Assembly: GCA_020849375.1 (NCBI GenBank)
Contig: JADLGJ010000101.1
Span: forward strand, 1-37,778
Direction of reading: 5' to 3'
DNA from: Candidatus Omnitrophota bacterium
GTDB taxonomy: Bacteria; Omnitrophota; Gorgyraeia; Zapsychrales; JANLHA01
Length of the DNA: 37,778 nt
Part shown: positions 9,485 through 17,392 of the stretch, one piece after another
Layout: every line of letters starts with the position of its first letter
Position numbering within the stretch: position 1 is the stretch's first letter
The notes under the pieces: generated by a model
Told to the model about the DNA's origin: nothing
The model's input: only the letters and a program-made list of their open reading frames with translations
Database searches by the model: none
Program-made: the position numbers and the translations under genes

Positions 9485-11058
9485 GATTTCGCTTTCGGGT
9501 GGGACGCAAAATAATGCTGTAGAGCTTCTGCGCCGTTATTGACCGACCAGACATTCGTGACGCCTTCATCCTGCAAGCGTTCAACACAGGTCAAACTGCG
9601 CATCCCATGCGCACAGTAGATCAAATACTCCTTGTCCTTGGCGAATTCAAAATCCCAATCCCCGAAATGACTAAAAGGGAGATGAACACTTTTGACATTC
9701 TTGACAGGGCTCAACTCGACCTCGCTCTCCTCCCGGACATCAACAAAGGTATAATTCTTGATCTCGGCCGGCGGGATCGAGTCAATATCGAGAGTAAAAT
9801 CTGATTCTTTTGGGGAATTCATATAGTTCTCCTTTTTGATCATCGTCATGGATGGATGCTCGGAGCATAGCGGGCATTGTGAGGAACGGAAATGTTTAAT
9901 TTTATTCACATCATAATTCTTAAAGTTGAAGATCAGAACATCGCCGCGTAAACGGTCAGGCAACTGCAAAACCCATTTCACGGCCTCCCACGCCTGCAAA
10001 TGCCCCATCACATTCGGGACAACACCGACGACCCCGGCCTCAACGCAATTGCCGACACAGCCGGCCGCGGGCATCTCTGGCCAAAGGCAACGCAGGCACG
10101 ACGTTCTTTCAACCGCCGTAGGCTCCTTTGCCAAAGGCTCCTTTGGAGGAGGGGAATACGCCCGAATCTGCCCTTCAAATTGATAAATGCTCGCCTGAAT
10201 TAATGTTTTCTGATAAAGGACCGCGATATCATTAAGCAGAAACTTAGCCGCAAAATTGTCCGTGCAATCAAGGATGATATCAAATCCGGCGATGACATCC
10301 TTAAAATTATCGGTATTTATTTGCAGGGCATATTTTTCGATTTTAATGAAAGGATTCAAAGATTGTAGTTGCCGGGCGGCAAGGCCGACCTTATTTTGCC
10401 CGATATCCGCGGCGGCATAAAGCGACTGGCGGTGCAAATTGCTAGCATGAAGCTTATCAAATTCCGCGATCCCGATCGTCCCGACCCCGGCTTGGGCCAG
10501 CGACGTCAAAGCGCTGCTTCCTAAACCACCGGCACCAACGACGAGAATACGACTAGCTCGCAATTTTGCCTGGCCGCTGCTGCCGATCTCCGACAGAATG
10601 GTTTGCCGTGAATAATATTCCTTTTCGGTGACCTTAGCGGAATGTTCCTGCTGACAGTTGACCCAATGCGTACGGCCATCGGCCAAGAATTCTTTTTTCC
10701 AGATAGGGAGGCGCTTTTTCAATTCATCAATGATATAGCGGCACGCCTTAAAGGCTTCGGTGCGGTGCGGTGCGCTTACGCCAACCCAAACGCTCATTTC
10801 TCCGACGGATAAACGTCCGGTGCGGTGCAGGCAAACGGCATGAGTGATGCCGAATTCGCTCTTTGCTTCGTCAACGATCTTACGGGCTTCGCTTTCGCAA
10901 AGCGGCGCTAAGGCTTCATATTCTAAGGCAGTAACTTTCTGCCCGTCATGATGGTCACGCACCCAGCCCTCACAACTCGAGAAAGCTCCGGCCGCAGGGT
11001 CGCGTAATTCTTTTATAAAAGGGGTGACGTCAAATGGTTCAGAGTAAAGTTTGAACAT
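9481..11058 (-). CDS. MoaE-MoeB/ThiF-rhodanese three-domain fusion
   Basis: N-term MoaE (GWVRDHHDGQKVTALEYEAL...HRTEAFKACRYIIDELKKRLPIWKKE); middle E1-like MoeB (ILVVGAGGLGSSALTSLAQAGVG...DCTDNFAAKFLLND, CLRC...CPLC zinc site); C-term rhodanese (FVDVREESE, YCAHGMRS). Confidence 0.93.
   Translation of the reverse strand: MFKLYSEPFDVTPFIKELRDPAAGAFSSCEGWVRDHHDGQKVTALEYEALAPLCESEARKIVDEAKSEFGITHAVCLHRTGRLSVGEMSVWVGVSAPHRTEAFKACRYIIDELKKRLPIWKKEFLADGRTHWVNCQQEHSAKVTEKEYYSRQTILSEIGSSGQAKLRASRILVVGAGGLGSSALTSLAQAGVGTIGIAEFDKLHASNLHRQSLYAAADIGQNKVGLAARQLQSLNPFIKIEKYALQINTDNFKDVIAGFDIILDCTDNFAAKFLLNDIAVLYQKTLIQASIYQFEGQIRAYSPPPKEPLAKEPTAVERTSCLRCLWPEMPAAGCVGNCVEAGVVGVVPNVMGHLQAWEAVKWVLQLPDRLRGDVLIFNFKNYDVNKIKHFRSSQCPLCSEHPSMTMIKKENYMNSPKESDFTLDIDSIPPAEIKNYTFVDVREESEVELSPVKNVKSVHLPFSHFGDWDFEFAKDKEYLIYCAHGMRSLTCVERLQDEGVTNVWSVNNGAEALQHYFASHPKAKS
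10121..10151. repeat. micro-palindrome direct repeat inside the MoeB domain
   Basis: GGCTCCTTTG-CCAAA-GGCTCCTTTGGAGGAG; encodes PPPKEPLAKEPT between IRAYSP and CLRC. Confidence 0.6.
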
Positions 11059-11070
11059 AAGGGTGGAGTA

Positions 11071-11325
11071 TTAGTAAGTAACTTTAACAATGCCGGATTT
11101 GATAACACACTGACAGCCCAGGCGGTGCTTTTGGTCCATGCCGAGGTCTTTTTCTTCCTGATTCAGTTCCCCGAGATTTTCTGCGCCTTCTAGGATGTCG
11201 ATCTGGCACGTCGCGCACACGCCAGAGTTACAGCTAAACGGGATACCGGCCTTTTCACACACTTCCGCCATTTGTGTGCCGTCGGGAACTTCATATTCAA
11301 TGTTATCAATAAATAGTTTTGCCAT
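11071..11325 (-). CDS. 2Fe-2S plant/adrenodoxin-type ferredoxin
   Basis: CNSGVCATCQ ... HRLGCQC ligand pattern; 84 aa. Confidence 0.93.
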   Translation of the reverse strand: MAKLFIDNIEYEVPDGTQMAEVCEKAGIPFSCNSGVCATCQIDILEGAENLGELNQEEKDLGMDQKHRLGCQCVIKSGIVKVTY

Positions 11326-11327
11326 TT

Positions 11328-12248
11328 TTAAATGGTGGGGAGAGGAAAGACAATATTCTTTTCAGGGTTGTCAAAAGAATGCACGACAGCGCTGGGGTAC
11401 GAATGCTTGATCTTATCAACAAGTTCGTCAACGATCCAACGGGGGACAGAAGCGCCGGAACTGATCCCGACCTTTTTCTTCCCTTTAAGTTTATGAACAT
11501 CAAATTCCTCGGCACGGTCAATGATATAACTTTCAACGCCCTGGTTCGCACCGGTTTCGCGAAGACGATTACTATTGGAACTGTTAGGTGAACCGCAAAT
11601 GATAATAATATCGCAACTTTTTGCCAAGTCTTTGACCGCATCCTGGCGGTTCTGCGTCGCATAACAAATATCGGCGCGGGGAGGAGCGATCAAGCGGGGG
11701 AATTTTTCTTTAAGCTTTCTAATAATACCAGCGGTTTCATCGACAGAAAGTGTCGTTTGTGTCAAATAAGCGACTTCCTCTTCGGAAGAAATGTCGAGCT
11801 TATCAACATCCTGTTCGGTTTCAATAATATGCAGCAGGTCGTGGTCGACATAACCAGCCGTCCCGGTCAATTCCTGATGGCCTTTATGGCCGATCAGAAC
11901 GATCTCATAATCTTTCTGCGAGAATTTGATCGCTTCTTTATGGACCTTAGTAACGAGCGGGCAGGTGGCGTCAACAAATTTCAGGCCGCGCAATTTTGCT
12001 TTTTCAATGACGTAAGGGGGAATACCGTGCGCGCTAAAAATGATGCGGGCTCCGGAAGGGACTTCATCAATAGACTCAACAAAAACCACCCCGCGCTGCT
12101 TAAAGTCCGCGACAACATAGGTATTATGCACGATCTCGTGATACACATACAGTGGCGCGCCGTACTTTTGCAGCGCTTTTTCAACAATTTCTACCGCGCT
12201 GGCCACCCCGGCACAAAAACCCTGTGTTTTCGCTAAAAATATTTCCAC
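11328..12248 (-). CDS. ispH: 4-hydroxy-3-methylbut-2-enyl diphosphate reductase IspH
   Basis: AKTQGFCAGVASAVEIVEKAL, HEIVHNTYVV, FSAHGIPP, DATCPLVTKVHKEA, GSPNSSNSNRLRE. Confidence 0.97.
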   Translation of the reverse strand: MEIFLAKTQGFCAGVASAVEIVEKALQKYGAPLYVYHEIVHNTYVVADFKQRGVVFVESIDEVPSGARIIFSAHGIPPYVIEKAKLRGLKFVDATCPLVTKVHKEAIKFSQKDYEIVLIGHKGHQELTGTAGYVDHDLLHIIETEQDVDKLDISSEEEVAYLTQTTLSVDETAGIIRKLKEKFPRLIAPPRADICYATQNRQDAVKDLAKSCDIIIICGSPNSSNSNRLRETGANQGVESYIIDRAEEFDVHKLKGKKKVGISSGASVPRWIVDELVDKIKHSYPSAVVHSFDNPEKNIVFPLPTI

Positions 12249-12264
12249 TTTTCTTAGTCCTTAT

Positions 12265-12301
12265 TGGTATAATATCGGCTTAAATATCGCCAATTATAAC
12301 A
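12265..12301. promoter_or_regulatory. two opposed extended -10 elements for ispG (+) and ispH (-)
   Basis: TGG-TATAAT at 12265-12273 on +; TGT-TATAAT on - (ATTATAACA at 12293-12301). Confidence 0.5.
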
Positions 12302-12328
12302 TCAGTATTTAAAATTTAAAAGCAACTT

Positions 12329-13567
12329 ATGGAACTCATTAAACGCCGAAAAACACCTACCGTCACTGTTGGGCATGTCAAATTAGGCAGCCAGTATACG
12401 GTCGTCATCCAGTCAATGACCGACACAGCGACGGCCGACAGCCAAGCCACATTTAAGCAAACCGTGGAATTGATCGAAGCCGGCTCCGAACTAGTCCGTT
12501 GGACGGTCAACGATGAAAATGCCGCCAAGGCTGTCCCGGAAACGATCAAAATGCTGTGTGCAAAAGGTTACCGAACACCGATCGTCGGAGACTTTCATTT
12601 CAACGGCCACCGTTTACTCGCAAAATTCCCTGAAACCGCCAAAGTCCTCGATAAGTATCGCATCAATCCGGGCAATGTCGGCAAAGGTCAATTACACGAT
12701 GATAACTTTGCCACCATCGTCAAGATCGCGATCGAACATGACAAAGCCATCCGCATCGGCGTCAACTGGGGCTCTCTCGACCAGGAACTTTTAACGGAGA
12801 TGATGGACAAAAACGCCAAGCTTAAGAATCCAAAAGACGCAAAGGACGTAACGTATCAAGCAATGATGGAAAGCGCGTTACGCAGCGCTGAGTACGCCCG
12901 CAAACTTGGCGCCAAAAAAGAAAAGATCGTTTTGAGCGTAAAAATGTCTATCTTGCAAGATATGGTGACCGTTTATTCTAAATTAGCCAAAAAATGCGAC
13001 TATGTTTTACATCTTGGATTGACCGAAGCCGGCGGTGATGTACAGGGCATTGGCTCCAGTTCAGCGGCGCTCGCGATCTTATTGCAACAGGGTATCGGCG
13101 ACACGATCCGCGTTTCTTTAACTCCGCAACCGAATGTCAGCCGCGCCCGCGAAGTGGAAGCCTGTAAAGCGATCCTGCAATCCATGGGCCTGCGTTATTT
13201 TGCCCCAAGCGTCACGAGCTGCCCGGGCTGTGGGCGGACAAGCAGTAATTTCTTCCAGTATCTCGCCAAAGATATTAACGAACACATTACGCGGCAAATG
13301 CCCCGCTGGAAGAATGAATTTCCCGGCGTAGAAAAATTAAAGATCGCGGTCATGGGTTGTGTGGTCAACGGCCCCGGTGAAAGCCGCCATGCGGATATCG
13401 GGATCAGCTTGCCGGGAGCCAGCGAAAAGCCGATCGCACCGGTTTATATAGACGGAAAAGAGGCAGTGACGTTAAAAGGGGAAAAGATCAAGGAAGAATT
13501 CATCGTGATCTTAGAGGACTATATTCAAAAACGGCTTAGCCGGAAGGCTCCCTTTGGGAGCAAATAA
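12329..13567 (+). CDS. ispG: 4-hydroxy-3-methylbut-2-en-1-yl diphosphate synthase IspG
   Basis: VVIQSMTDTATAD, RWTVNDENAAKA, GLTEAGGDVQG, SCPGCGRTSSNF, VMGCVVNGPGESRHADIGIS. Confidence 0.97.
   Translation: MELIKRRKTPTVTVGHVKLGSQYTVVIQSMTDTATADSQATFKQTVELIEAGSELVRWTVNDENAAKAVPETIKMLCAKGYRTPIVGDFHFNGHRLLAKFPETAKVLDKYRINPGNVGKGQLHDDNFATIVKIAIEHDKAIRIGVNWGSLDQELLTEMMDKNAKLKNPKDAKDVTYQAMMESALRSAEYARKLGAKKEKIVLSVKMSILQDMVTVYSKLAKKCDYVLHLGLTEAGGDVQGIGSSSAALAILLQQGIGDTIRVSLTPQPNVSRAREVEACKAILQSMGLRYFAPSVTSCPGCGRTSSNFFQYLAKDINEHITRQMPRWKNEFPGVEKLKIAVMGCVVNGPGESRHADIGISLPGASEKPIAPVYIDGKEAVTLKGEKIKEEFIVILEDYIQKRLSRKAPFGSK
13532..13561. repeat. tandem micro-hairpins inside the ispG 3' end
   Basis: CGGC-TTA-GCCG (13532-13542) and GCTCCC-TTT-GGGAGC (13547-13561), both within the coding frame. 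Confidence 0.7.
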
Positions 13568-14059
13568 CTAAACGGCAACTGTCAAACGATTCAACGTCTT
13601 AATGTAAGACAAAACTTCTTTAGCGTGTTCTGCAGGTTTAACCTTCTCGAAGATCTTCGCAATCTTCCCTTCTTTATTGACAATAAACGTTGTACGACAA
13701 ATACCCATGGTTTTCTTACCGTAGACTAATTTCTCACCCCAGATGCCGTATTGGCGGCTAACATTTGTTTCGGAATCGCAAAGCAAAAGAAAAGGAAGGT
13801 AGTATTTCGCGACAAAGCGCTGGTGTGAATGAAGGTTATCAGGACTTATCCCAAGAACAACGGTATCACTTTCAAAAAGATCATCCATCACTTCACGAAA
13901 ACCGCAAGCTTCTTTAATGCAGCCCTCAGTGTCGTCTTTCGGATAAAAATACAGGACTACGTTCTTGCGGCCGTAATAATGTTCCAACGAAACCTGGCGG
14001 CCATTACTGGCAACGAGTGCAAAATTCGGGGCGATCGACCCAACTTGCGGTTTATTCAT
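13568..14059 (-). CDS. thioredoxin-dependent peroxiredoxin, Bcp/PrxQ type
   Basis: VLYFYPKDDTEGCIKEACGFRE (variant of PKDDTPGCTKEA), CRTTFIVNKEGKI. Confidence 0.9.
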   Translation of the reverse strand: MNKPQVGSIAPNFALVASNGRQVSLEHYYGRKNVVLYFYPKDDTEGCIKEACGFREVMDDLFESDTVVLGISPDNLHSHQRFVAKYYLPFLLLCDSETNVSRQYGIWGEKLVYGKKTMGICRTTFIVNKEGKIAKIFEKVKPAEHAKEVLSYIKTLNRLTVAV

Positions 14060-14070
14060 AAATTTACTCC

Positions 14071-14119
14071 TTAATTGAGACGTGCGTCAGCACGGATCAA
14101 TTAACCCTCTTTGGGGTTA
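14071..14119. repeat. tandem intercistronic hairpins between VOC and peroxiredoxin genes
   Basis: TTAATTGA-GA-CGTGC-GTCA-GCACG-GA-TCAATTAA (14071-14104) and TAACCC-TCTTTG-GGGTTA (14102-14119). Confidence 0.75.
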
Positions 14120-14578
14120 GTACGGATTCCAGATCTTTTTTTGCGGATCATAGATCACTTTAACCAAAGCCTCCGCGGGCATCGTATCTTCGCGCGGCCA
14201 GGCGGTCATTTCCAATTTATTCCCGTCAATATCATAAAAATAGAGCGACCAGGACTTATCACGTTTCTTTGCGAAAGCGATCTTAACATCGTTCGCCTCA
14301 AGCCGCTTGATCATGCCGTCAAAATCCTGGGCTTTCACGCGAAATGAAAAATGGTTAGCGCCGAGGCCTTCTTCTTGAAAGGGATGTTTTTCCGTAAAGT
14401 TCTTGGCCTGGATCAAACCGATCAAAGCACCGCCGCAATCCAAAAAATATTCAATGCCCGGTTTGGATGGTTCACGTTGAGTGACCTGCAGGCCTAAAAC
14501 CTCAGTATAGAACTTTAAAGTTTTGTCGAGATCCTGGACATTGATCGCGACATGGTCAATTCCCAAAATGAGGCTCAT
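14117..14578 (-). CDS. glyoxalase/VOC superfamily protein
   Basis: GIDHVAINVQDLDKTLKFYTEVLGLQV, ANHFSFRV, LYFYDIDGNKLEMTAWPRED. Confidence 0.9.
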   Translation of the reverse strand: MSLILGIDHVAINVQDLDKTLKFYTEVLGLQVTQREPSKPGIEYFLDCGGALIGLIQAKNFTEKHPFQEEGLGANHFSFRVKAQDFDGMIKRLEANDVKIAFAKKRDKSWSLYFYDIDGNKLEMTAWPREDTMPAEALVKVIYDPQKKIWNPY

Positions 14579-15381
14579 AAACCGATCTTTCTTTCAATTT
14601 TCCTATTTTTAAAAGTGACATATTCCTGATATCCGGCGGCGCGGGCTAATTCCAACGCTTTGTCAAAATCGGCACCGACTTCTTTCGGATTATGGGCATC
14701 CGAACCAAAGGTCAACGGAATGCCTTCCTGGCAATAAATTTCTAAAGCTTTTAACGAAGGATACATTTCATTGACCGGCTTTCGCAAACCAGCGGTATTG
14801 ATCTCGACCGCGACGCCGCAAGCTTTAAAAATTTCTGCGGTTGCCATAATCTCGGTGGTCATATCTGAAGCAGGGCGAGCGCCGAACTTTTTAACCAGGT
14901 CAACGTGCCCCATAATATCAAAAAGTTTTGATTGTGCGCTCAGACGCAAAAGCTTGTAATAATCGCGATAAACCTGATCGATATTTTTGCCGTTCCAAGC
15001 GGTGCGGTCATTGGGATTATCAAAACCCCAAGCCCCGATAAAATGAACGGAGCCGATCACATAGTCATAGCGGTAGGCAGAAAGAAATTTACGGGTGTCT
15101 TCCTCGTGGCCAACAATGAAGTCAGCTTCTAAGGCGACCTTGACCGTAAGCTTTTTTTCAAATTGCTTACGGACATCCTCGATCATTTTGTGATATGTGG
15201 GCAGTTGGTCCATACGCATCGCGATCTTAGGGTCAGCGTAGGCAAACATAGGGGCATGATCAGAAAAACCGATCTCAGTGAGGCCAGCTTCGAAAGCGCG
15301 CATCGCATATTCGCGCGGTTCTCCCACGGCATGGCCGCAGAGAGGGGTGTGCATGTGGTAATCAACAACGGGGATAGGCAT
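14575..15381 (-). CDS. PHP-domain histidinol-phosphatase (HisJ/HisK-like)
   Basis: VDYHMHTPLCGHAVG, IGFSDHAP, LEADFIVGHEE, DYVIGSVHFI, DIMGHVDLVKKFG, GSDAHNPKEVG. Confidence 0.85.
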   Translation of the reverse strand: MPIPVVDYHMHTPLCGHAVGEPREYAMRAFEAGLTEIGFSDHAPMFAYADPKIAMRMDQLPTYHKMIEDVRKQFEKKLTVKVALEADFIVGHEEDTRKFLSAYRYDYVIGSVHFIGAWGFDNPNDRTAWNGKNIDQVYRDYYKLLRLSAQSKLFDIMGHVDLVKKFGARPASDMTTEIMATAEIFKACGVAVEINTAGLRKPVNEMYPSLKALEIYCQEGIPLTFGSDAHNPKEVGADFDKALELARAAGYQEYVTFKNRKIERKIGL

Positions 15382-15411
15382 CGCTTTTACAAACTCTCCA
15401 AATGTGTTGGA

Positions 15412-15420
15412 ATTATAGCA
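15412..15420 (-). promoter_or_regulatory. extended -10 for the hisJ-VOC-prx unit
   Basis: Minus strand TGC-TATAAT (ATTATAGCA on +), about 30 bp upstream of the hisJ ATG. Confidence 0.5.
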
Positions 15421-15460
15421 CGTTAGTCAATTTTGTTAGTAAAATATTTTTCGAGTGGAC

Positions 15461-15523
15461 GTCAAAACCGTCACTTGACCGTCGGGAATTGGTTTTGACT
15501 TTAACATACGGCTATGTTAATAT
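15461..15523 (+). promoter_or_regulatory. folE promoter with overlapping inverted repeats
   Basis: TTGACT (15495-15500)-17 bp-TAATAT (15518-15523), extended -10 TGT; IR GTCAAAACC (15461-15469)/GGTTTTGAC (15491-15499); palindrome TTAACATA-CGGC-TATGTTAA (15501-15520). Confidence 0.75.
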
Positions 15524-15553
15524 TTCTGATTATTAAAAATCACGAGGGACGAT

Positions 15554-16093
15554 ATGGATCAATTCTTTAAGAAATTAATACAAGAAATAGGCGAGGATAC
15601 TGAGCGTGAAGGTTTACGCACTACCCCAGTACGTGCCGCCAAGGCCTTTCAATACCTCACCAAGGGTTATAAAGAAGACATCAACAAAGTGGTCAATAAC
15701 GCCATTTTCGAATCCGATAATGACGAAATGATCATTGTGAAAGATATCGAACTTTATTCGTTATGCGAACACCATCTCTTGCCGTTTTTCGGCAAATGCC
15801 ATGTCGGCTATCTTCCGCAAGGCAAAATTATCGGCCTTTCAAAAGTCGCGCGCATCGTTGACGTTTTTGCCCGCAGACTGCAGGTCCAAGAAAACCTCAC
15901 CAAACAGATCGCCGAAAGCATCATGGAAGTGACTAACGCACAGGGCGTGGGTGTTGTCATTGAAGCCCGGCATTTATGCATGATGATGCGTGGAGTCGAG
16001 AAACAAAACTCGGTCATGAAAACATCCTGCATGCTCGGCCAATTTCGCAGCCAGAATTCAACCCGTACCGAATTCTTAAGCTTGATCCGCTAA
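15554..16093 (+). CDS. folE: GTP cyclohydrolase I FolE
   Basis: [58 protein letters not shown]. Confidence 0.97.
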   Translation: MDQFFKKLIQEIGEDTEREGLRTTPVRAAKAFQYLTKGYKEDINKVVNNAIFESDNDEMIIVKDIELYSLCEHHLLPFFGKCHVGYLPQGKIIGLSKVARIVDVFARRLQVQENLTKQIAESIMEVTNAQGVGVVIEARHLCMMMRGVEKQNSVMKTSCMLGQFRSQNSTRTEFLSLIR

Positions 16094-16827
16094 TGCCTTC
16101 TAAAACCACAAACTCAAACGGCACCGTGCTTATTACCGGTGGCTCAAAACGCATCGGACGAACCATTGCTTTGCACCTGGCGCATTACGGATATTCGATC
16201 GCCCTTCATTACCATTATTCCCGGAAAGACGCGGAAGCCCTCGCCAGAATAATCCAAACTTTACAGGTCCGTTGCGACATTTTCGAAGCCGACCTTGAGG
16301 ATGCCAAGGCCGTAGCGTCCCTGATCCAGCAAGTCCGCAAAAAATTCCCGGACCTGCAGTCGCTCATTAACAATGCATCCATTTTCGAAAAGTCAACTTT
16401 ACGGGCAGGGGATATTAAAGATTTTGATCAGGAGTTTGCGATCAATCTCCGTGCGCCATTTATCCTGTGCAGCCAATTTGCCAGCCTTAGTAAGGAAGGG
16501 ACGATCATCAACATTCTTGATACCAATGTCTCGAAAGACAAAGGCGGCCATTTCTCCTATCTTTTAGCCAAAAAATCCTTAGCGGATCTGACCCGCTTAG
16601 CGGCTTTAGAGCTCGCTCCAGAGATCCGGGTCAATGCGATAGCACCCGGTCTGATCTTGCCGCCAGAATCCCAAGGGAAAGAATATTTGGACAGGCTGGC
16701 CAAGAATATCCCTTTAAAACGTAAAGGCGAGCCAACGGATATTGCTAAAGCCGTTCAGTTTCTACTCGAAAACACCTATATCACCGGCCAAACCATCTTT
16801 GTGGATGGGGGGGAGCATTTAAAATAA
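16093..16827 (+). CDS. SDR-family pteridine/dihydrofolate reductase-like protein (FolM/PTR1-like)
   Basis: TGGSKRIG cofactor motif, NNAS, YLLAK catalytic YxxxK, VNAIAPGLILPP; TAATG overlap with folE and followed by folB. The ORF-track start at 15976 is too early. Confidence 0.8.
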   Translation: MPSKTTNSNGTVLITGGSKRIGRTIALHLAHYGYSIALHYHYSRKDAEALARIIQTLQVRCDIFEADLEDAKAVASLIQQVRKKFPDLQSLINNASIFEKSTLRAGDIKDFDQEFAINLRAPFILCSQFASLSKEGTIINILDTNVSKDKGGHFSYLLAKKSLADLTRLAALELAPEIRVNAIAPGLILPPESQGKEYLDRLAKNIPLKRKGEPTDIAKAVQFLLENTYITGQTIFVDGGEHLK

Positions 16828-17210
16828 TGGCTACGATCCGCATCACCGACCTTACATTAGAAGCCATTATCGGCATCAACAGCTGGGAACGAACGACCAA
16901 GCAAGAGGTCATTATCAATATTACCCTAGATTTTGATTCCTCGAAAGCCGCTAAAAGCGACAATATTAAGGACACTTTAGACTATAAAGACTTAAAAAAG
17001 TCTATCATGACCCTTGTCGAAAGCTCCAAATTCATGCTTTTAGAAAAACTTGTTGAACGCGTGTTGGACTTGATCATGAAAGACCCGAAAGTCCTTAAAG
17101 CAACAGTACGGATCGACAAGCCGCGCGCCTTACGCTTTGCCAAATCCGTTTCTATCGAATCCAGCCGCTCTAAAACCACGCAATCCCCAAAAACCCGCAA
17201 GCCGCTTTAA
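16827..17210 (+). CDS. folB: dihydroneopterin aldolase FolB
   Basis: IRITDLTLEAIIGINSWERTTKQEVIINITLDFD, LLEKLVERVLDLIM. Confidence 0.92.
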   Translation: MATIRITDLTLEAIIGINSWERTTKQEVIINITLDFDSSKAAKSDNIKDTLDYKDLKKSIMTLVESSKFMLLEKLVERVLDLIMKDPKVLKATVRIDKPRALRFAKSVSIESSRSKTTQSPKTRKPL

Positions 17211-17218
17211 GCTCTAAA

Positions 17219-17240
17219 ACACGCTCATTCGTGTCTTTTT
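17219..17240 (+). terminator. possible weak terminator after folB
   Basis: ACACG-CTCATT-CGTGT followed by CTTTTT. Confidence 0.5.
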
Positions 17241-17335
17241 GCAAACAATTAACTCAATAAAGAGCAAAAAAAAATACCCCCCTTCGTAAACCTTTATTTT
17301 TGCCCTGTTTACAATCCTTGCCTCCGAAAATAATT

Positions 17336-17365
17336 TTGCTTTCAAATATGGCACTATGCTATCCT
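17336..17365 (+). promoter_or_regulatory. candidate promoter for the RlpA-like gene
   Basis: TTGCTT-18 bp-TATCCT with extended -10 TGC. Confidence 0.45.
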
Positions 17366-17392
17366 TGTCCTCTATCAAATGAGGATAAAGGT

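Noticed and set aside
11071-11325. The small beta-grasp protein upstream of MoaE-MoeB as the missing MoaD
   Set aside because: Although 2Fe-2S ferredoxins share a beta-grasp fold and the position would fit, it has clear CxxxxCxxC...C cluster ligands and ends IVKVTY, not the GG tail that MoeB needs.
15382-15553. Tetrahydrofolate or preQ1 riboswitch upstream of folE
   Set aside because: The predicted TSS lies only about 25 nt before the ATG; the inverted repeats overlap the promoter rather than a leader RNA.
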